The notes under the pieces were generated by a model. That model ran no database searches and was not told the origin of the DNA. It saw only the letters and a list, made by a program, of their open reading frames with translations. From assembly GCF_018139145.2 (NCBI RefSeq), contig NC_059479.1, positions 5,890,001-5,954,000 on the forward strand: 64,000 nt of DNA. The letters run 5' to 3'. The stretch comes from Gymnogyps californianus (taxonomy: Eukaryota; Chordata; Aves; Accipitriformes; Cathartidae). A program made the position numbers and the translations under genes. Below are positions 26,201-38,500 of this stretch, piece after piece (the first letter of the stretch is position 1; the number at the start of each line of letters is the position of its first letter).

Positions 26201-27893
26201 TAACCATGTGGAAGTGAATGAAATGTTCATTTTGGTGCTGCTGATTCTGGAACAACACTTACAGGAACTGTGAGTAGAAAATTAGGAGTTTATTTAAGAT
26301 AATGAGGCTTATAGCACTTTCATCATGTAAATGCAACAACTAGAGACACACTCAAATCAAGATAATTAAGTTTTATTACATTAACTTGTTAAATTCTTTT
26401 AATGGCATTAATGCCAGTAGATGCATTTTTCAAAACTCTATCTGAAAGACAACAATAGTCTGTGACTTACATAGGTCTTCAGTGTCTGCCCTGCTCCTGA
26501 GCATTTTCATGCAGGAATAAGCAGTTCAAGAAGCAGATCTAGTATAAAAAGCAAACTAGCGCTATAGTTTGGGGATGATTTCCTCTCCTAGCCACCACAT
26601 CCCCGTAGCATCTCTTTCAGCTTGATTCACTTTCTCTTAGGATGAAGGCTGGTCGACCATCACGATAATGTTGCCTTTATGTACATGGCTGTATGGCTTT
26701 TGTGTAAGAGCAAAATTTCGCTTGCATTTTTCAGTGCCTAATTAGATAACAAATACAGTGTCCTAATCAGAAGGAAATAAGTGATGTAGTGAAGCTACTT
26801 CTTGGTAATATTCTGGACTTCTTAGTTAAATTTAAGTAGTTACAAGAAAAAACTGTTTAACATGCATAATGACAGTTGACTAATATTTATGCCATACTTG
26901 TAATGTCAACTTTGTAGTTTCTGACCCCATTTACAGGTTAGCTTTATACTCAGGTCTCTTGGATGGGCAGCTAAAGAGAGCCAGCAGAGGCATGTCAGTC
27001 TGTGCTCTATGGTTTGTATTTTACACAAAACAGTTTCATGGAAAATACACAGAGCAGTGGGTGCTTGAACACGGGATCCTCCCATTTCTTTTGTAGTCAT
27101 TAGACTTCAATGTCATGCTTAAACTAACCTATATTTAGCTCAATTAAGTTTTATGCCTTAAACTGAAGTAAAGTCGCTTCAACAGGAGGATGAAGTTCTT
27201 TATCATACACTGTAAAATTGCTGAAATGCCTTAGATCGTCGACTGAGATGCCTGAAAGTTTAGTTCTGGAGGCCTCTCTTCCACAAAGGGAGTTCATCCC
27301 ACTGTCTCAGATGTAAAACATGGGAAGAGAGGTCTCAGAAGGGGAGCCACATTAAATGTTGCTTAGCTGGGCAGAGAACACTGAGGACAAGGGGATGTTA
27401 CCAGAATCTCTGAGTTATCAAAAAAGTACAAGTTATTAACTCAGAAACAATTGCATCTGGTGCTTAGAAATCTAAGTGCTATTCAAGGTTAACTTTACAT
27501 GCCACAGATAAAGTTCTCTCCATGTATTAAAGGCACACGAATGCCACCAAGTAGAGAAAAAGATTAATAAGGTCTGTTCAGTTCCCACCTGTTCTTCTAT
27601 AGATCAATCTGTCATTGCTTCCTTTGATTTTACTGCAACAAAACATAACTTTAGACTTGAATATAAATCTGGCTTGCAAAGTTTACCCATTGAAACATAA
27701 GATATGAGACTACAAAAGAGAAAGTCATATAACAGAGTGCTTTCTTTACTGAAGCAAATCCTTTTTCGCTCCTTAGAGAGTGAGATAGTATAATGTGGAA
27801 AGATTGCACTTCTCACATTCTGGAAGAACAGTTTATTCATTGTTCTGACAGCATTTATATGGATCTTGAAGAAATAGGTTATAGGAAGTATGG
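23207..27893. other. Unique sequence, no gene seen
   Basis: No frame exceeds 64 codons outside LTR edges. A (CA)n stub lies at about 24469-24477, T runs at 24492-24504 and 25209-25220, and a purine-rich stretch at 25480-25530. No repeat family is recognised. Confidence 0.55.
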
Positions 27894-28049
27894 TGTCGTG
27901 GTTTAACCCCAGCCGGCAACTAAGCACCAGGCAGCCGCTCGCTCACTCCCCCCACCCAGTGGGATGGGGGAGAGAATCGGCAAAAAACCCAACTCGTTGC
28001 TTGAGATAAAGACAGTTTGATAGGACAGAAAGGAAGGAAAATAATCATA

Positions 28050-28107
28050 ATGATAATAATAATGATGATGATGATGATGATGATAATAATAATAATAATA
28101 ATAATAA
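28050..28107 (+). repeat. GAT/AAT trinucleotide microsatellite inside LTR A3
   Basis: Seven to eight GAT/ATG units run into about eight AAT units. The equivalent positions in A1, A2 and A4 hold shorter AAT/ATT arrays, so the array expanded after or around insertion. Confidence 0.9.
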
Positions 28108-28241
28108 AATGACAATAATAATACTAAAATAATTAGAACATACGAAACAAGTGATGCACAGTGCAATTGCTCACCACTCACCAACCAATGCCCAGTTAGT
28201 TCCCGAGCAGCAATCCGACCCTCCCAGCCGACTCCCCCCAG

Positions 28242-28264
28242 TTTATATACTGGGCATGACGTCA
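28242..28264 (-). promoter_or_regulatory. LTR A3 core promoter: perfect CRE plus TATA box
   Basis: The palindrome TGACGTCA (CREB/ATF consensus) lies nine bases from the plus-strand TTTATA that reads TATAAA on the minus strand. It is the only LTR-A copy in the window with an intact CRE. Confidence 0.65.
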
Positions 28265-28798
28265 TATGGTATGGAATATCCCTTTGGCCAGTTTGGGTCA
28301 GCTGTCCTGGCTGTGTCCCCTCCCAGCTTCCTGTGCCCCTCCAGCCTTCTTGCTGGCTGGGCATGAGAAGCTGAAAAATCCTTGACTTAGTATAAACGCT
28401 ACCTAGCAACAAGTAAAAACATCACTGTGTTATCATCAACATTATTGTCCTACTAAATCCAAAACACAGCACTGTACCAGCTACTAGGAAGAAAATTAAC
28501 TCTGTGCCAGCCAAAACCAGGACACAGGGGGAAAACTTTGTATTTGTCATGAATTACCCTCCTTGGAAATCTGTAATATGGAATAATATCAGTCAGTCAA
28601 TGTCTTTTGAAGAATGTTTCTGGCATCATATTCTTCTTTTGAGAAATAGATGCTAAGGGTAGTTTCATTAGTAAAACTTAGCACCCTAGCCCCCTGGAAA
28701 AAACCCAAACCAAACCAAACGAACAACACTGTGAAAATCTGTAACTGATAAGAAAATTCTAGCTGGAGATACAAGCAAACAAATTATCTGTAGATGCA

Positions 28799-29645
28799 AC
28801 ATTCTAGAACCACAGAAATACAGAATATTTTAGGTTGGAAAGGACCTTTGGACATCATCTGGTCTACCTCCTTAAAAATAAGGCTTAGTTTGGTGAGGTT
28901 GCTTAGCGCTTTTTCCTTTCAAGTTTTGAGTATCATCTCCAATAATGGAGATTTCACAGCCTCTCTGGGCCCTTGTTCCAATGTTTGACCACCTTCAGCA
29001 TGGAGAAATTTTTGCTTAGCTCTAATAAAAACTTTCTTTTGCTACAACTTATGTCCATTGCCACTAGTCTTGTTGTGCATCTCTGAGAAAAGTCTGGCTC
29101 CATCTTCCCTATGAAATACTCACTAGGTAACTTAAAACAGATATTAGATATCTCATTAAAAAAAGTTTGGCAAGGTACAGAGAGTCCAAAACTGGGCAAA
29201 GTGTGGTCCAACAAATGCCAGGTAAAAGAGAATAATCACTTCTCTTGACCTGCTGGCTATGCTTTTGCAAATGCAGCATAATATGAAGTTAGTGTTCATT
29301 GCCACAAGGACACACTGCTGTATCATTTTCAACTTTTCCACCAGGACCCCCAGATCCTTTTCTGCAGATCTGCTTACTGGCCAGTTGATGCCCTCCCAGT
29401 ACTGTGGCATGGGGTTGTGCTGTCCCAAGGATGTGTCTTTTCATTTGCCCTTGTTGAACCTTGTTGATAGGTTTCTGTCGGTTCATTTTTTTCAGTCTTT
29501 TGGGATCCCTCTGAATGGCAGGGAGGGCAGCCAGGGAGCCAGTGCAGTTGAGCCAGTTCATTGTCACCTGTAAGCTTGCACAGGGTGCGTTCCACTCACC
29601 ATCCAGGGAGCCAGCGATGTGGAACATGAGGGGCCCTTGTAACTG
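28799..29645 (-). mobile_element. CR1 LINE, 3' fragment, minus strand
   Basis: This is a 5'-truncated CR1 retrotransposon with its 3' end at the left. The left edge shows the CR1 tail region in reverse ('agaaatacagaat', then 'ggttggaaaggacc' at about 28834-28848). Next comes the 'tgtttgaccacc' segment (about 28981-28992), and then the end of the ORF2 reverse-transcriptase protein. On the minus strand, frame 29156-29428 carries EKDLGVLV (residue 23 on) and ASRSREVI, both typical of the CR1 ORF2 C-terminus. The ORF2 homology continues upstream in other frames to about 29627, so frameshifts have broken it. The right edge is approximate. No target duplication is expected for this clade. The host-like proteins predicted here (29259-29627) are shadows of ORF2. 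Confidence 0.88.
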
Positions 29646-32600
29646 CCTCTAAGTAACGCCACTTTTAATCAGCTGCCAGGCAGACTTCAAACAGCTGATG
29701 CACTTCAGGTCTGAATTTTGCTCTTAGTTTATTTCTAGAGTAATTTCTTCATCTATTTAAGGAATTCCAGAAATTAACTATAATTTCATTGCTTGTTATA
29801 TACGATAATAAAATTAGTTCTTCACAGAGCTCATTGAGAGTACAGCTAAAATAAGTGTCGCATACAGAGCATGTCCTGATTATCTACCTGTGAATATTCC
29901 TTTGAGGCTGTATAGACCTATATAGGTAAAATTTGTCGTGTTCATTTATGTCACAAATGACACAATGACATTATAGAGACCAGGGCAGAAAAAAAGATAT
30001 GCTGTACCTTCTCATCTGAAATTTCTAAGTCTGACAGTCCTTATGGTACTGTAGTGCCCTCAAACTTGCTTTGAAAGTCTGAGGCAAAAGCAATCCATAC
30101 TTTTCACTGTCTGTATGCATTGGTTGGCTGACAGCTCCCAGAAGCTCAGGTGACCCAGAATATCATAAATTTTTATCTCAGTTCTAGGCTTTAACCATAA
30201 CCATCTTCGTCTGAGAATCCTAAAATCAGACACTGTTAAATTTTTGATACAGAGACATCAGTTTCTGGTGTCAAAAATAATGAAAAGAGAATATTTAAAA
30301 GTACTAGAAATGGTGTCCTTTCACTCTGCTTTCTACCACCTTAAATATCAGTGTTCCCTACATGAACGCAGTAGAGTGTAAATAAGAGACCCGACCATGC
30401 AGAAGTTGAAACATGTTGTAATGAGATGGCAACACATTCAAGATAGCAAACGTTTGTAATAAACAACCCTTGGCTCTATTTATCACTACTCTGGGATATC
30501 TAGACACAGATGCTAGTCTTGAAACAGGACCATAAAAGTGAAGCCAAACACATTCAGAAACCCTTTTCCTGATAAGCACAATCTCACAGAGGTTTTTGCA
30601 TGAGTAAAATGAATGTACTTTATTGAATGGTACCACACAGTAGATAGGAAAGTTTGGCAACAGATTATCAGCACTTTGGGGGAAAAAAATCTAGTTTTGT
30701 TAGAAAACGAGTCACTGAGGTATGTTTGGCAGTAAAATAGTTACGCAGTAAAAAATAATTTACCTTTTTTTAACCAGTATTCCTGAACATAGCTAGATGA
30801 ATATGCTCTTATGGCTCTGAAAAGTCACACAGTTATGTCAGTCTCATTGAAGGACATAGACCTTCTTAATTATAAAATTCCAGTAAGGAAACTACACACA
30901 AGCAAGCTTCCTTAAAGATGCAGGCAATCCAGACAAGGATGTCATTGCATTATTCTATAATTACAAGTTGATTTCATCAAGTGTTTTAATATACCATGTA
31001 TTAGATTCAATTCTTAATGTATCTAATTCAATCAGGTGATGTTTCTGGTTTGAAAGGTAATGCATCTTGATTGAAGTGAGGTGCTGGATGCTGTGGAAAC
31101 TACACCTAATGCAGCAGTGGAAGTGGCTGATTCGCTGAGTGTTATGTAAGATTCAGGAAGCGGCATCACAAATTTAATGGGTAACATGTCATTTAGAGTA
31201 TAGTCCACTGCATGGACTTTTTTTCTAAACTTCAGTGTGAAATCACACATTTATATAGTGTGATAAGTTTTTTTCTGTCTGAATTTTATCATTAACGTGT
31301 TTTAAAAACAGAGAGAGATAAAAGTACCATTAGAATAATCAGATCGTGAAAGAGGTGCTATGTTTGGGTGTACAAACACACAATCTGCGTTAATAGCAAA
31401 CAAAACCAACTACGTTTGGTGAGAGACGGAATGGAGATGTTCGGGATAAATGAGGAGAACTCACACAGTCGACAACCACCTTAGATTTTGAAGGCTTTGT
31501 CAAATTTGTTCTGCTAAGGTAGCAAAAAAATTTGAGAAAATGTCTTTGCAGATAATCAACAAAATTTAATAAATTTTAAAATCAGAATGACAGATCAGTC
31601 AAGCTCAGTCAAGCATCATCCTCAATCTTCCTGTGAATCTTAACATACAAGTTTCATGGGTCAGAAAGACGAGAGAGGCTGGGGGCCAAAGACACAAATA
31701 AACTTTGGCACATAGGGAGAAAATAGACAAAACCATAAATATTACAGTAATACGAGCCAAAGATAGGCTGCTGTATTTCACGTTCACGATTTCCTGACAT
31801 TTTAAGCAAGTGTAGTGCAATTGCTACAGATGTAATATGGCAAGAAAGTGCTGGGTTTCCTAAACCAGAAAATGAAAAAGAATGTTTTTCCTATTTTTAC
31901 TGGGATGTTTTCAGAAAATGTGTGTCTGAAAAATATCTCTGTTTTTTGTTTTATTTGACATACTAATCATACTCAGAAAAGGCAGAGGCAATAAGGCTTG
32001 AAGAAGCTGTGCTTCTTATGCCATTCATCCAAGTGTCTGTATGCTCCGTGTTATCTTCAAGTCCTATTGACACTGAGTATCTTCCACAAGACTAACAGGA
32101 GCAATGAGATATATATTCCTGTCCTGATTCTGTCTTTTGCCGTAAGTGGAGCCACAATGTGACTAAGCACGTTTTCCCAAGGGATCATAATAGGCAACAA
32201 CCTGAAAAAGAGAATGCAACCCCAAGGATTTTCCTTCTGTACTTCAGGGTAACTCTTCATACCATAAAACATAACATTAGTGGAATAACACCAAAAGAAT
32301 GAATCTCCATTTGCTGTATAACTAGAGCTACACAAAGGCAAGAAATGTAATTTCTACATTATCATATATATTCTGTCTCATGTATTCACAAGATTTCTCG
32401 GTTCCATAAGTTTAAGTCTAAGAAGATGAAAGTTTTAACCATCACTGCAACTAATACAATAAGCATGGAAAGCTCCACCATAAATTGCTTTTTCTTTACC
32501 TTTTTCTGTCATTGTACAGATAATAAATTGTCTTCCTAATGTAACCAGTTTTATTACATTCTTGAACTTAGAAGACAGATAATCACCTTTGCACCATTAG

Positions 32601-34491
32601 ATTTGATTAAGTTAAACTAAGAAATTCCAACTGGAAGGCACTGAAGTGTACGTTTCATAGGCCAAGTTTAAATGAACATGAATATTTTTCAATACTAATG
32701 ACTTGAAGGGGTTTTGTTTTACAGTTATGCAAATAATTTTCCTAGTTGTTTTCTACAGAAAATTAATGTCAAGTATATATTTAACAGTATGTAAACTGGC
32801 ATAATACAGAGCAACAAAAGCAACCAACCATGCAGGTGAAGTTCTGTTCTTAAAATTCAAACCTAAAATGTTCCATCTTTTAGACCTGTGTGCGTTAAGT
32901 GCTACTCGTACATAGTAAGGTACAATAATATTAATTCCATTAATTCAGTTTAATTGTACTACTATGAAATAATTTTTAAATGAATGAAGATGAATTTTTA
33001 AATGAATGAACTTCTGATTTTCAGTTTTGAGACATGTTTTTGTTTTAGTTTTCAATTATTAAATTTCTTTCAGATAACTCAGGCGGAAGAAAGATATTAC
33101 AAACATTGTATCTTCTGCAATCTTATTTTATACAAAATATTTAGTTTAAATAAGTGGACTGTTTAAAAGTAATGGGATACTTCCACAATTTAAGTAACTT
33201 TCTGTGCTGCTTTCCAGATGAAATAGCCAATGTGCAACTAGGGAATGTGACAGTAAGTCAGTCACAAAGACACACACAAGGTAGTTATAAAAGTGACACT
33301 CTGAGCATGTACTTAGGATCTCTGCAGGCCTTTACAACTCAGAGTGAACCTTTTGCTGCCAAGATCACAAAATGATTGCTACATGAATGTGCTAGACAAA
33401 AGCTACCTTTGGAATAGATACATGAAGAGCACTCTTATCTCCTGATTGTACTGCACTTACTTATACCCAAGGGAAAAAATATTTTTTTACTAAAACAGTA
33501 CAGTCTGTACATACCAATCCACCAAATCTGATCCACTGAAAACTATTTGATCTGGCTTCCAGGAAAGCTAGTCAATGAAGTTAATTCTTAGCTAACTAAT
33601 AGGCCAGCAGGTTCTTTTATATCTAGATAAGGAATATGAAATTTCTGTATTTTCAGTTTACTTGTGTTTATTCTTACTTGTGATATACTTCAACTTCTTT
33701 GTGTGCTGTCATTGAGACCAGCAGTAAAAAGCAGGATGACAGTATGGGACGTACTGGAGTCCGAACGATTATACTGCTTGTTTCTACTATTAGAGGGATT
33801 TACATCATAACTAAAGATTTGTTTGTGTTCTTAAGTGAGGAAAAAATAAATTATGTCTGCAGCAGACACTTCTACACCCACATCCAGTGTAGGTCTCCTA
33901 GCCCATTACCTAAACTCAGATGAATAACTGAGAGTCTTAGCGGATGGGTTCTTTCCCCAAGAGAAGCAACCTTTCTCGTTTGGAGGGCAATGGTGCTGCA
34001 AAGCAATGGAACTCTACAAGCAGAACTGCTGTAAGGTAGCCAGTGCATGCTTTTAAAGCAATGTAAAGTTTTGTTTTCTGAGGGCTACTTTTGAGTTTTT
34101 CTTGGGTGGGGATGGAAGATGACTCCTGACTGTTTGCTTGCTTGAATTAGGAAACATGACCTAATACACCTTTCTTGTAGTGAAATGCAAAAAACATAAC
34201 ATAAACCTTTTGAGGACTTCAGCAAATTTTCAATAGATTTGTATTGGGAAAGAGATGCGTAAAGACAGGTTGTCCTGTCCTCATGGGGACCTGTACATGA
34301 AACTCTTATTCTGAGCTTGTATGTAAGTAAACACAAAGTGGAATATTTTCTGATATTTTTGGATCCAAACTGAGTACACTACACTGCATATTGAAGGATA
34401 ACATTCGAGAAACTTTTCTCACTGGCTGTGCCTCTAAAAATGCAAGCTTCCAGTGACTTTACACTCTCTCCATTTTCTCTCTCTTTCTCTC
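29646..34491. other. Unique AT-rich sequence, no gene seen
   Basis: Frames of 71-100 codons (30358-30660, 32057-32341 minus) show no domain. A 22-bp tandem duplication lies at 32971-33010. A CT-rich tract (about 34465-34491) abuts the next LTR and was its insertion target. Confidence 0.55.
32971..33010 (+). repeat. Two-copy tandem duplication, 22-bp period
   Basis: The 18-mer aatttttaaatgaatgaa occurs exactly at 32971-32988 and again at 32993-33010. It is simple slippage-type structure with no sign of function. Confidence 0.85.
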
Positions 34492-34678
34492 TGTGGTGGG
34501 TTGACCCTGGCTGGACGCCAGGTGCCCACCAAAGCCGCTCTATCACTCCCCTCCTCAGCTGGACAGGGGAGAGAAAATATAACGACAGGCTCATGGGTCA
34601 AGATAAGGACAGGGAGATCACTCAGCAATTACCATCACGGGCAAAACAGACTCAACTTGGGGAAAAAAATTAATATAA

Positions 34679-34684
34679 TTTATT
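34679..34684 (-). promoter_or_regulatory. Poly(A) signal of LTR-B
   Basis: Plus-strand TTTATT reads AATAAA on the minus strand, about 670 bp downstream of the TATA-like box. This part is deleted in the copy at 13696-14483. Confidence 0.55.
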
Positions 34685-34791
34685 ACCAGTCAAATCAGAG
34701 TAGGATAATGAAAAATAAAACCAGGTCTGGTTGCGGTCAGTTCATCACACGTTATTTCTGCCGCTCGTTCCTCCTCAGGGGGAGGACTCCT

Positions 34792-35090
34792 CACACTCTT
34801 CCCCTGCTCCAGCGTGGGGTCCCTCCCACGGGAGACAGTCCTCCACGAACTTCTCCAGCGTGAGTCCTTCCCACGGGCTGCAGTTCTTCACAAACTGCTC
34901 CAGCGTGGGTCCCTTCCACGGGGTGCAGTCCTTCAGGAACAGACTGCTCCAGCGTGGGTCCCCCGCGGGGTCACAAGCCCTGCCAGCAAACCTGCTCCAG
35001 CCTGGGCTCCTCTCTCCACGGGGCCACAGCTCCTGCCAGGAGCCTGCTCCAGCGCGGGCTTCCCACGGGGTCACAGCCTCCTTCAGGCAC
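34792..35090 (-). repeat. GC-rich tandem repeat in the complete LTR-B
   Basis: Reverse-strand copies of the unit seen at 14163-14440, built around 'cccgtggg' and 'cccacgctggagcag'. Unit number and order agree with the plus copy, so the array predates both insertions. Confidence 0.75.
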
Positions 35091-35540
35091 ATCCCCCTGC
35101 TCCGGCGTGGGGTCCTCCACGGGCTGTGGGTGGAGATCTGCTCCCCCGTGGACCTCCATGGGCTGCAGGGGGACAGCCTGCCTCACCATGGTCTTCCCCA
35201 CGGGCTGCAGGGGAATCTCTGCTCGGGCGCCTGGAGCACCTCCTCCCCCTCCTTCTCCCTGACCTTGGTGTCTGCAGAGTTGTTCCTCTCACATATTCTC
35301 ACTCCTCTCTCCGGCTGCAGTTGCCGTTGCACAGTAACTTTCCCCCCCCCTTCTTAAATCTGTTATCCCAGAGGCACTACCACCATCGCTGATGGGCTCG
35401 GCCTTGGCCAGCGGCGGGTCCGTCTTGGAGCCGGCTGGCATCGGCTCTATCGGACATGGGGGAAGGTTCTAGCAGCTTCTCACAGAAGCCCCCCCTGTAG
35501 CCCCCCTGCTACCAAAACCCTGCCACGCAAACCCAATACA

Positions 35541-38500
35541 CTCTCTCTCTTTCATGTTTTAACTTTCCATTTAATACATACATATAATTTTTTAGGCTTT
35601 ATAATAATGTAAGTTATTATGAAACTCCTCATTTTCTTCTTGCCTTATTTCTTAATGAGTCTCCAGATTGTTACCTATGTGTGTACAGATACATAGATTC
35701 ACAATGAGGAATAAAATGAGTTGTTAGAGAGAGGAGAAATACCTGATAAGTACTTTTTCATCTCTGCATGAATTCTCTTTACAACCTGGGTCCATGCTTT
35801 GTTGGCAGTTAAGTTTCTTAACCAAGGAAAAAGAACCTCATAACCAAATAAAAAGAAAGTTCTTTGAGTTCCTTTTCTTTACAGGAAGGAATAAGCAAGT
35901 AAAAAGGTTCTTAGTTATGCATGTTTCAGTAGAGATCATGTTATTAAACAGTGTGAATGCCAACTGAAAACTTGATATTTTGCTGAGGCAATCATAGGGT
36001 GTAAGGTGAAGAAAATCTTGCAGTGAAGTCAGATAGGAGTGAAACATCATCTTTTTTTATGATTCATCTTTCACACAGTTACCTCGAAAGAATAGCTCTG
36101 AATAATTCTGCTTTGGAATGAAGTGGCCTACCAAAGCCAAACAACGTGAGAGAATTAGACTAAAAACATACTGACCATCAAGGCTGGATCGTGAGTATTG
36201 TGTTCACAACCAGCAAAGCTGCCCGAAAATGTGTGTTTTTGCAAGCGCTTTCCTGAAATGGAGCAACTTAATTTGGTTGCTCTGCAGGATTATCTGATTT
36301 TGAGGGTGCTTAGACATTGATTCGTCAAACTCAAATTACTTTCAACAAAAGGTCACAGGTGCCTACTAGTTCATAAGATAACTATTAGCCCTGATTTAGA
36401 TTTGAAATTACTATAGATTTCTCACATTTTCAACATCCTCTGCCTTTCCAGGAACTTACCAAAAATAATGAAATAACAACTCAGGAAAATCACATTCATT
36501 AACATCTGCACTTGTCCAGATATAAGTCTTGACCACAAACCCTTGTAGTTATAAAATACTTCCTATCTTCTCTAGCACTGTTAGGAGAGTTATGTATTGT
36601 TTCTCAGTCATATTTCTGAGGGTAAAAAGGCCATCGTCCTTGCCTGCTGGTATAAACGTCTGGTAACAGATGAGTAGGACATAGCTTCAGAATGACAAGA
36701 TTTAAAAAAAATAAAATGCTAGCTAACAAATTTGTTTGTTAGGCCAGACCTTCATGATGAACTCCCATAGGTCTGAATTTCTGGTGTTCCTCTTATTGGG
36801 TGTGTGTATCCTAGTGTTTAGTACAAAATAAACCTCATATGTGCAAACAAGTTCATTAAAATTGCAAGAGCCTGTAGCACATTTGTAACAGCTTGCCCAA
36901 AGGTTAACATTTATAGTTTTGCACTGCCAACATCCTGCTTTTATGGGGCACATTTATATGCTAAATTGCCTATTATGTTAAGCTGTAAGTTCCCATTTAG
37001 CAGCATCAGGAATCAGATTTGACTATAAGTGTTTAGATTTTATTAGTGCTATGCTAGTCTTCTTAAGAGCTCAAACTTCCTACAGGCTGAAAATTTGCTG
37101 CATCCTCTACAGAGGTTCTTGTGTACGAGATGTGTTTAGGAACAGCTGAGGATAAGGAGCATGGGAAGAAATGACACTGCTCACTGGTTGGAAAAAGGTG
37201 CCTTACTGCATCTCACTTCTAAGCGAGTCCTAAATGTCATGTTTAAGCAATGATTGCATCTAAAACAATCTCAGTAACATCCTCTTCTTGAGTTAACAAG
37301 ACCAAAAAGGTCAGCTGAAAATATTCCAAGAAGGAGGGTGTTTTTATTGGTAAGTAAATATGTCTAGTTGCTTTGCTTTTGCTGTTGCTTTGCTTTTGCT
37401 GTAGGTTACTTCCCAATGCATGACCTAACAGAATGAAGTGTGATATACCAGCCACATAAACTGAAACAGCAGATTTTAGCTGTATATGCAGTTCTCAAAG
37501 GTAAGAGAAATATATTTGCTAATGAAATTGTGTATCACTCAGTCTTCCCTTGCTAACAGGTACTTCTCAGGAGATCCTGGGACTAAGGGAGTTACCAATA
37601 TCACAAAAGCCTTTCAATTCTAGGTCACCAGTTTGCCAGAGCAGGGGCCTGATTTTAGATATTACTTTAGAAACATCCATAAATATTTGCTCTCCTTAGT
37701 AGTGACTGAAGTCTGTCAGTGGTGACTGACCATTGAAAGTGTCTTGACAAAAATAACAGAAGCTCAAGTCCTTAGCCTAGGCTTTCTCTGCAATTTGAAA
37801 AAAAAAAAAAATAGTGTGAGAAATTTCTTTTTGAATGCTTCTGTCAAAAACAAGAATGTGAGAACATTAAGATGCTACTCTGGTCCTAAGCTTTTTCTAG
37901 CATGCTGGAAAACAGCATTCGAAAAAGTTGTACTTTACAAGCTGTCCAGGCCAGTTTTTGCAAACTTATTTAAGTTCACATAGTGGGTGTAAGAATGATG
38001 CTCTGTGTTTGTAGATCGTCAAAGAGCTTTGGAAACATAAGCCATTTAAAACCATTATCATTGTCGTGTTGTAACCGATATCGTGACTGCAACTAGCTAT
38101 TCACCCCAACCATAAGTGGAGCTTTAGGTTGTTCATACAGAAAAAGAAATATTTTCTGAGTAAGAATCACAAATGTATTTTGATAAAACAGGAAGTTCTT
38201 AGTGGCAAGTAAGAATGATAAAAGTAATGTAAAATCTGTTGGCACAATCCGTAGCTGAGGAGGGCTACCTCAATCGCTGACTAAATAGGATTGCAGAGAG
38301 TTTTGAGTGTTCTCTGCAGAACTCATAATTTTTCAGTGATTGTAGGAGTGGGAGTGAGGAAGGTGCTTTCTGTGTAAAAGACAATATCATTTCCGAGAGA
38401 CAGAGGTCCCACATGAAAGCTCTGAGGTCTCTGTAGGAATCTGTCTGACTGAACACGCTGACTTTGTTGCCAGTAAAGGCTGCAACCCCTAGCAAATGCA

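Larger units (their letters stand above)
27894..28524 (-). mobile_element. Solo LTR A3, avian ERVL-type, minus strand
   Basis: On the plus strand it runs from tgtcgtggtttaacccc to cagccaaaaccaggaca. On the minus strand it has a perfect palindromic CRE TGACGTCA (28257-28264), a TATAAA box (28242-28247) and an ATCAAA variant at the poly(A) position (28016-28021). Between TATA and poly(A) the microsatellite has grown to about 55-60 bp of GAT/AAT repeats (about 28050-28107). Flanking bases tatgg and caggg do not form a convincing duplication, so the site has mutated or was rearranged. The 169-codon minus frame (27903-28412) reads through the microsatellite as H and Y runs and is not a gene. Confidence 0.9.
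34492..35540 (-). mobile_element. Complete solo LTR-B, minus strand
   Basis: A 1049-bp LTR in reverse orientation: on the plus strand it runs from tgtggtgggttgaccc to gcaaacccaataca, so the element has TG...CA ends. Flanks repeat ctctc (34487-34491 and 35541-35545), a 5-bp duplication inside a CT tract. On the minus strand there is a TATA-like ATTTAA (35354-35359), then the GC-rich 45-50 bp tandem array (about 34792-35090), then an AATAAA signal (plus TTTATT, 34679-34684). The spacing makes R unusually long, over 600 bp. No internal retroviral genes are attached. The large GC-rich frames (208 and 192 codons plus, 105 minus) have no domains and are not preserved between the two copies, so I do not call them genes. 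The family is one I recognise as common in birds, probably ERVL-like from the 5-bp duplication. Confidence 0.85.

Noticed and set aside
28080..28107. CRISPR-like or satellite array
   Set aside because: The repeat unit is three bases, a plain microsatellite within an LTR.
27903..28412. 169-codon frame with His and Tyr runs
   Set aside because: It is LTR A3 read through its microsatellite; the same N-terminal part appears in A2 and A4 because they share the LTR.
29259..29627. Host protein candidates on both strands
   Set aside because: The region is the CR1 ORF2 C-terminus broken by frameshifts; plus-strand frames are antisense shadows.
34731..35392. 208- and 192-codon plus-strand frames as a proline/serine-rich protein
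   Set aside because: They are the antisense of LTR-B with the tandem array, and repeat the artefact seen at 13764-14511.
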